Shown here: piece by piece, positions 63,144 to 64,000 of the stretch
How positions within the stretch are numbered: the first letter of the stretch is position 1
Layout of the letters: every line of letters begins with the position of its first letter
From: Clostridia bacterium
GTDB lineage: Bacteria; Bacillota; Clostridia; Oscillospirales; Acutalibacteraceae
Reading direction: 5' to 3'
Length of the DNA stretch: 64,000 bases
Assembly (NCBI GenBank): GCA_017513525.1
Contig: JAFXFC010000049.1
Coordinates: 86,188-150,187 of the forward strand
Translations under genes and position numbers: made by a program
The notes under the pieces: model-generated
Database searches by the model: none
Told to the model about the DNA's origin: nothing
The model's input: the letters and a program-made list of their open reading frames with translations, nothing else

Positions 63144-63824
63144 ATGGTTATAAAAGCGGTTTTGATTGACATTGACAATACTATTCTTGATTTTAACAAA
63201 AGTGCTGAAATATCAATAATAAACACAGCTAAACACTACGGGATAATATTACCCGAAGACTATTTTGAGGTTTTTCTGAGGGTAAATGACCTGTTATGGA
63301 AAAAGCTCGAAAACGGTGAAATAATAAAACAGGATATTTATAATAATCGCTTCAATATGATTTTCGGGGAGCTGGGCATTTCCTTTGACGGTCCGCTGTT
63401 TGAAGAAGCTTTCAGAAAAGAAATGCGAAACACTGCAATTCCCGTTGAAGGTGCAAAGGAGCTTTTAAGCTACTTATCGGAAAAATATGCTGTTTATACG
63501 GCAAGTAATGCATCAAGACTGCAGCAGGAAACAAGACTCAAAAAAAACGGCTTCGATAAATACATATCGGGAATGTTCACCTCAGAAGAATTGGGCTTTC
63601 AAAAACCTGCAAAAGAGTTTTTTGCCCTTTGCTGTGAAGCAATATATCCCATAACACCTTCTGAAATAATTGTTATCGGAGATTCGGTTGATGCAGATAT
63701 AATAGGAGCTAAAAACTTCGGATTAAAAACTATCTGGTTCAATTTCAACAATATTACATATGAAACATATTCTTTTACCGATTATCATGTAAATTCATTA
63801 TCCGAAATAAAAACAATTTTATAA
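63144..63824 (+). CDS. HAD-family hydrolase, YjjG/YfnB-like
   Basis: A 226-residue HAD phosphatase. Motif I is IDIDNTILDF, motif II YTASNAS, and motif III/IV lie in GFQKPAKEFF and VIGDSVDADIIGAKNFG. The helical cap type and length fit the YjjG/YfnB nucleotidase group (subclass I), probably acting on nucleoside monophosphates or odd nucleotides. GAGGT precedes the ATG. It is coupled with the GNAT gene. Confidence 0.85.
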   Translation: MVIKAVLIDIDNTILDFNKSAEISIINTAKHYGIILPEDYFEVFLRVNDLLWKKLENGEIIKQDIYNNRFNMIFGELGISFDGPLFEEAFRKEMRNTAIPVEGAKELLSYLSEKYAVYTASNASRLQQETRLKKNGFDKYISGMFTSEELGFQKPAKEFFALCCEAIYPITPSEIIVIGDSVDADIIGAKNFGLKTIWFNFNNITYETYSFTDYHVNSLSEIKTIL

Positions 63825-63861
63825 GATTTAATAAAAAACAGGTATCAGACACGATAAAGAT

Positions 63862-64000
63862 GGGGCTGTATCAAAAGTCCCTGAAAAATAAGATAGAGCC
63901 AAGTGCAGAAAAGACTGTACTTGGCTCTAAATATTTAGTAAAATTAAAGTGTGAAAATAAAAATACTAAACACAAAAGACTATACAATATTCGGTAGAGA
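63862..64000 (+). mobile_element. Probable left end of an insertion sequence (cut by window edge)
   Basis: The sequence begins GGGGCTGTATCAAAAGTCCC, which looks like a terminal repeat of IS1182-type elements. A subterminal hairpin follows (AGAGCCAAGT/ACTTGGCTCT, 63895-63928). A GTG at 63951 then opens a frame reading KILNTKDYTIFGR to the edge, like the start of a transposase. The right end and target duplication are outside the window, so the family is a guess. Confidence 0.4.

Noticed and set aside
1..64000. CRISPR arrays, rRNA genes or prophage
   Set aside because: No regularly spaced direct repeats, no rRNA sequence and no phage structural genes were seen on either strand.

Overview
The window is a stretch of an AT-rich, low-GC Gram-positive chromosome, most likely an anaerobic gut-type member of the Clostridia (Eubacteriales; Oscillospiraceae-like, family not fixed). 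Support comes from strong AGGAGG-type ribosome binding sites, GTG and TTG starts behind good Shine-Dalgarno sequences, a T-box in front of leuS, a four-subunit 2-oxoacid:ferredoxin oxidoreductase, a YerC-type regulator heading a ten-gene his operon, a short HisG with HisZ, and many glycan-active enzymes. No rRNA, CRISPR array or prophage is visible; there is one tRNA (Pro, GGG).

Layout. 1-18 kb is glycan and cell-surface territory: the start of a GH95 fucosidase, a 1784-residue secreted repeat protein, a sialidase-fold lipoprotein, a sugar kinase plus MurQ, a decayed metallophosphoesterase, a GH38 alpha-mannosidase with an Eis-like acetyltransferase, a secreted alpha/beta-hydrolase and a GH36-like alpha-galactosidase. 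18-23 kb holds an AraC/GyrI regulator, an HD-like protein, an unknown protein, a GH130 phosphorylase and small GNAT, MGMT and Nudix genes. 23-31 kb is a compact type I restriction-modification operon (xre, hsdM, an 82-residue protein, a four-helix membrane protein, hsdS, a DUF4062 protein, hsdR). It has a terminator-like hairpin in its leader and faces a TetM/TetP-like ribosomal GTPase gene. 33-35.5 kb carries NamZ and an AmiE-like serine hydrolase. 35.7-42.6 kb is mixed: a LytTR regulator, a toroid protein plus Nudix, tRNA-Pro, a cytosolic sialidase plus beta-helix protein, a family-6-like UDG, a Nudix hydrolase and an MFS transporter.

42.7-50.4 kb is the yerC-hisZGDCBHAF-IE operon, with a promoter whose -10 box lies inside a candidate operator. 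After it come ylmH, a ZIP transporter, murC, T-box-leuS, an ECF sigma/anti-sigma/membrane-protein module with a self-type promoter, dinB, the oxidoreductase operon, a GNAT, a HAD phosphatase and what looks like the left end of an insertion sequence at the right edge.

How parts fit together. AmiE-like amidase, NamZ, the sugar kinase and MurQ would form a peptidoglycan-salvage route from muropeptides to GlcNAc-6-phosphate, split over two loci 25 kb apart. The most unusual unit is the restriction-modification operon, which carries a TIR-like DUF4062 protein and a small membrane protein as embedded, translationally coupled members.
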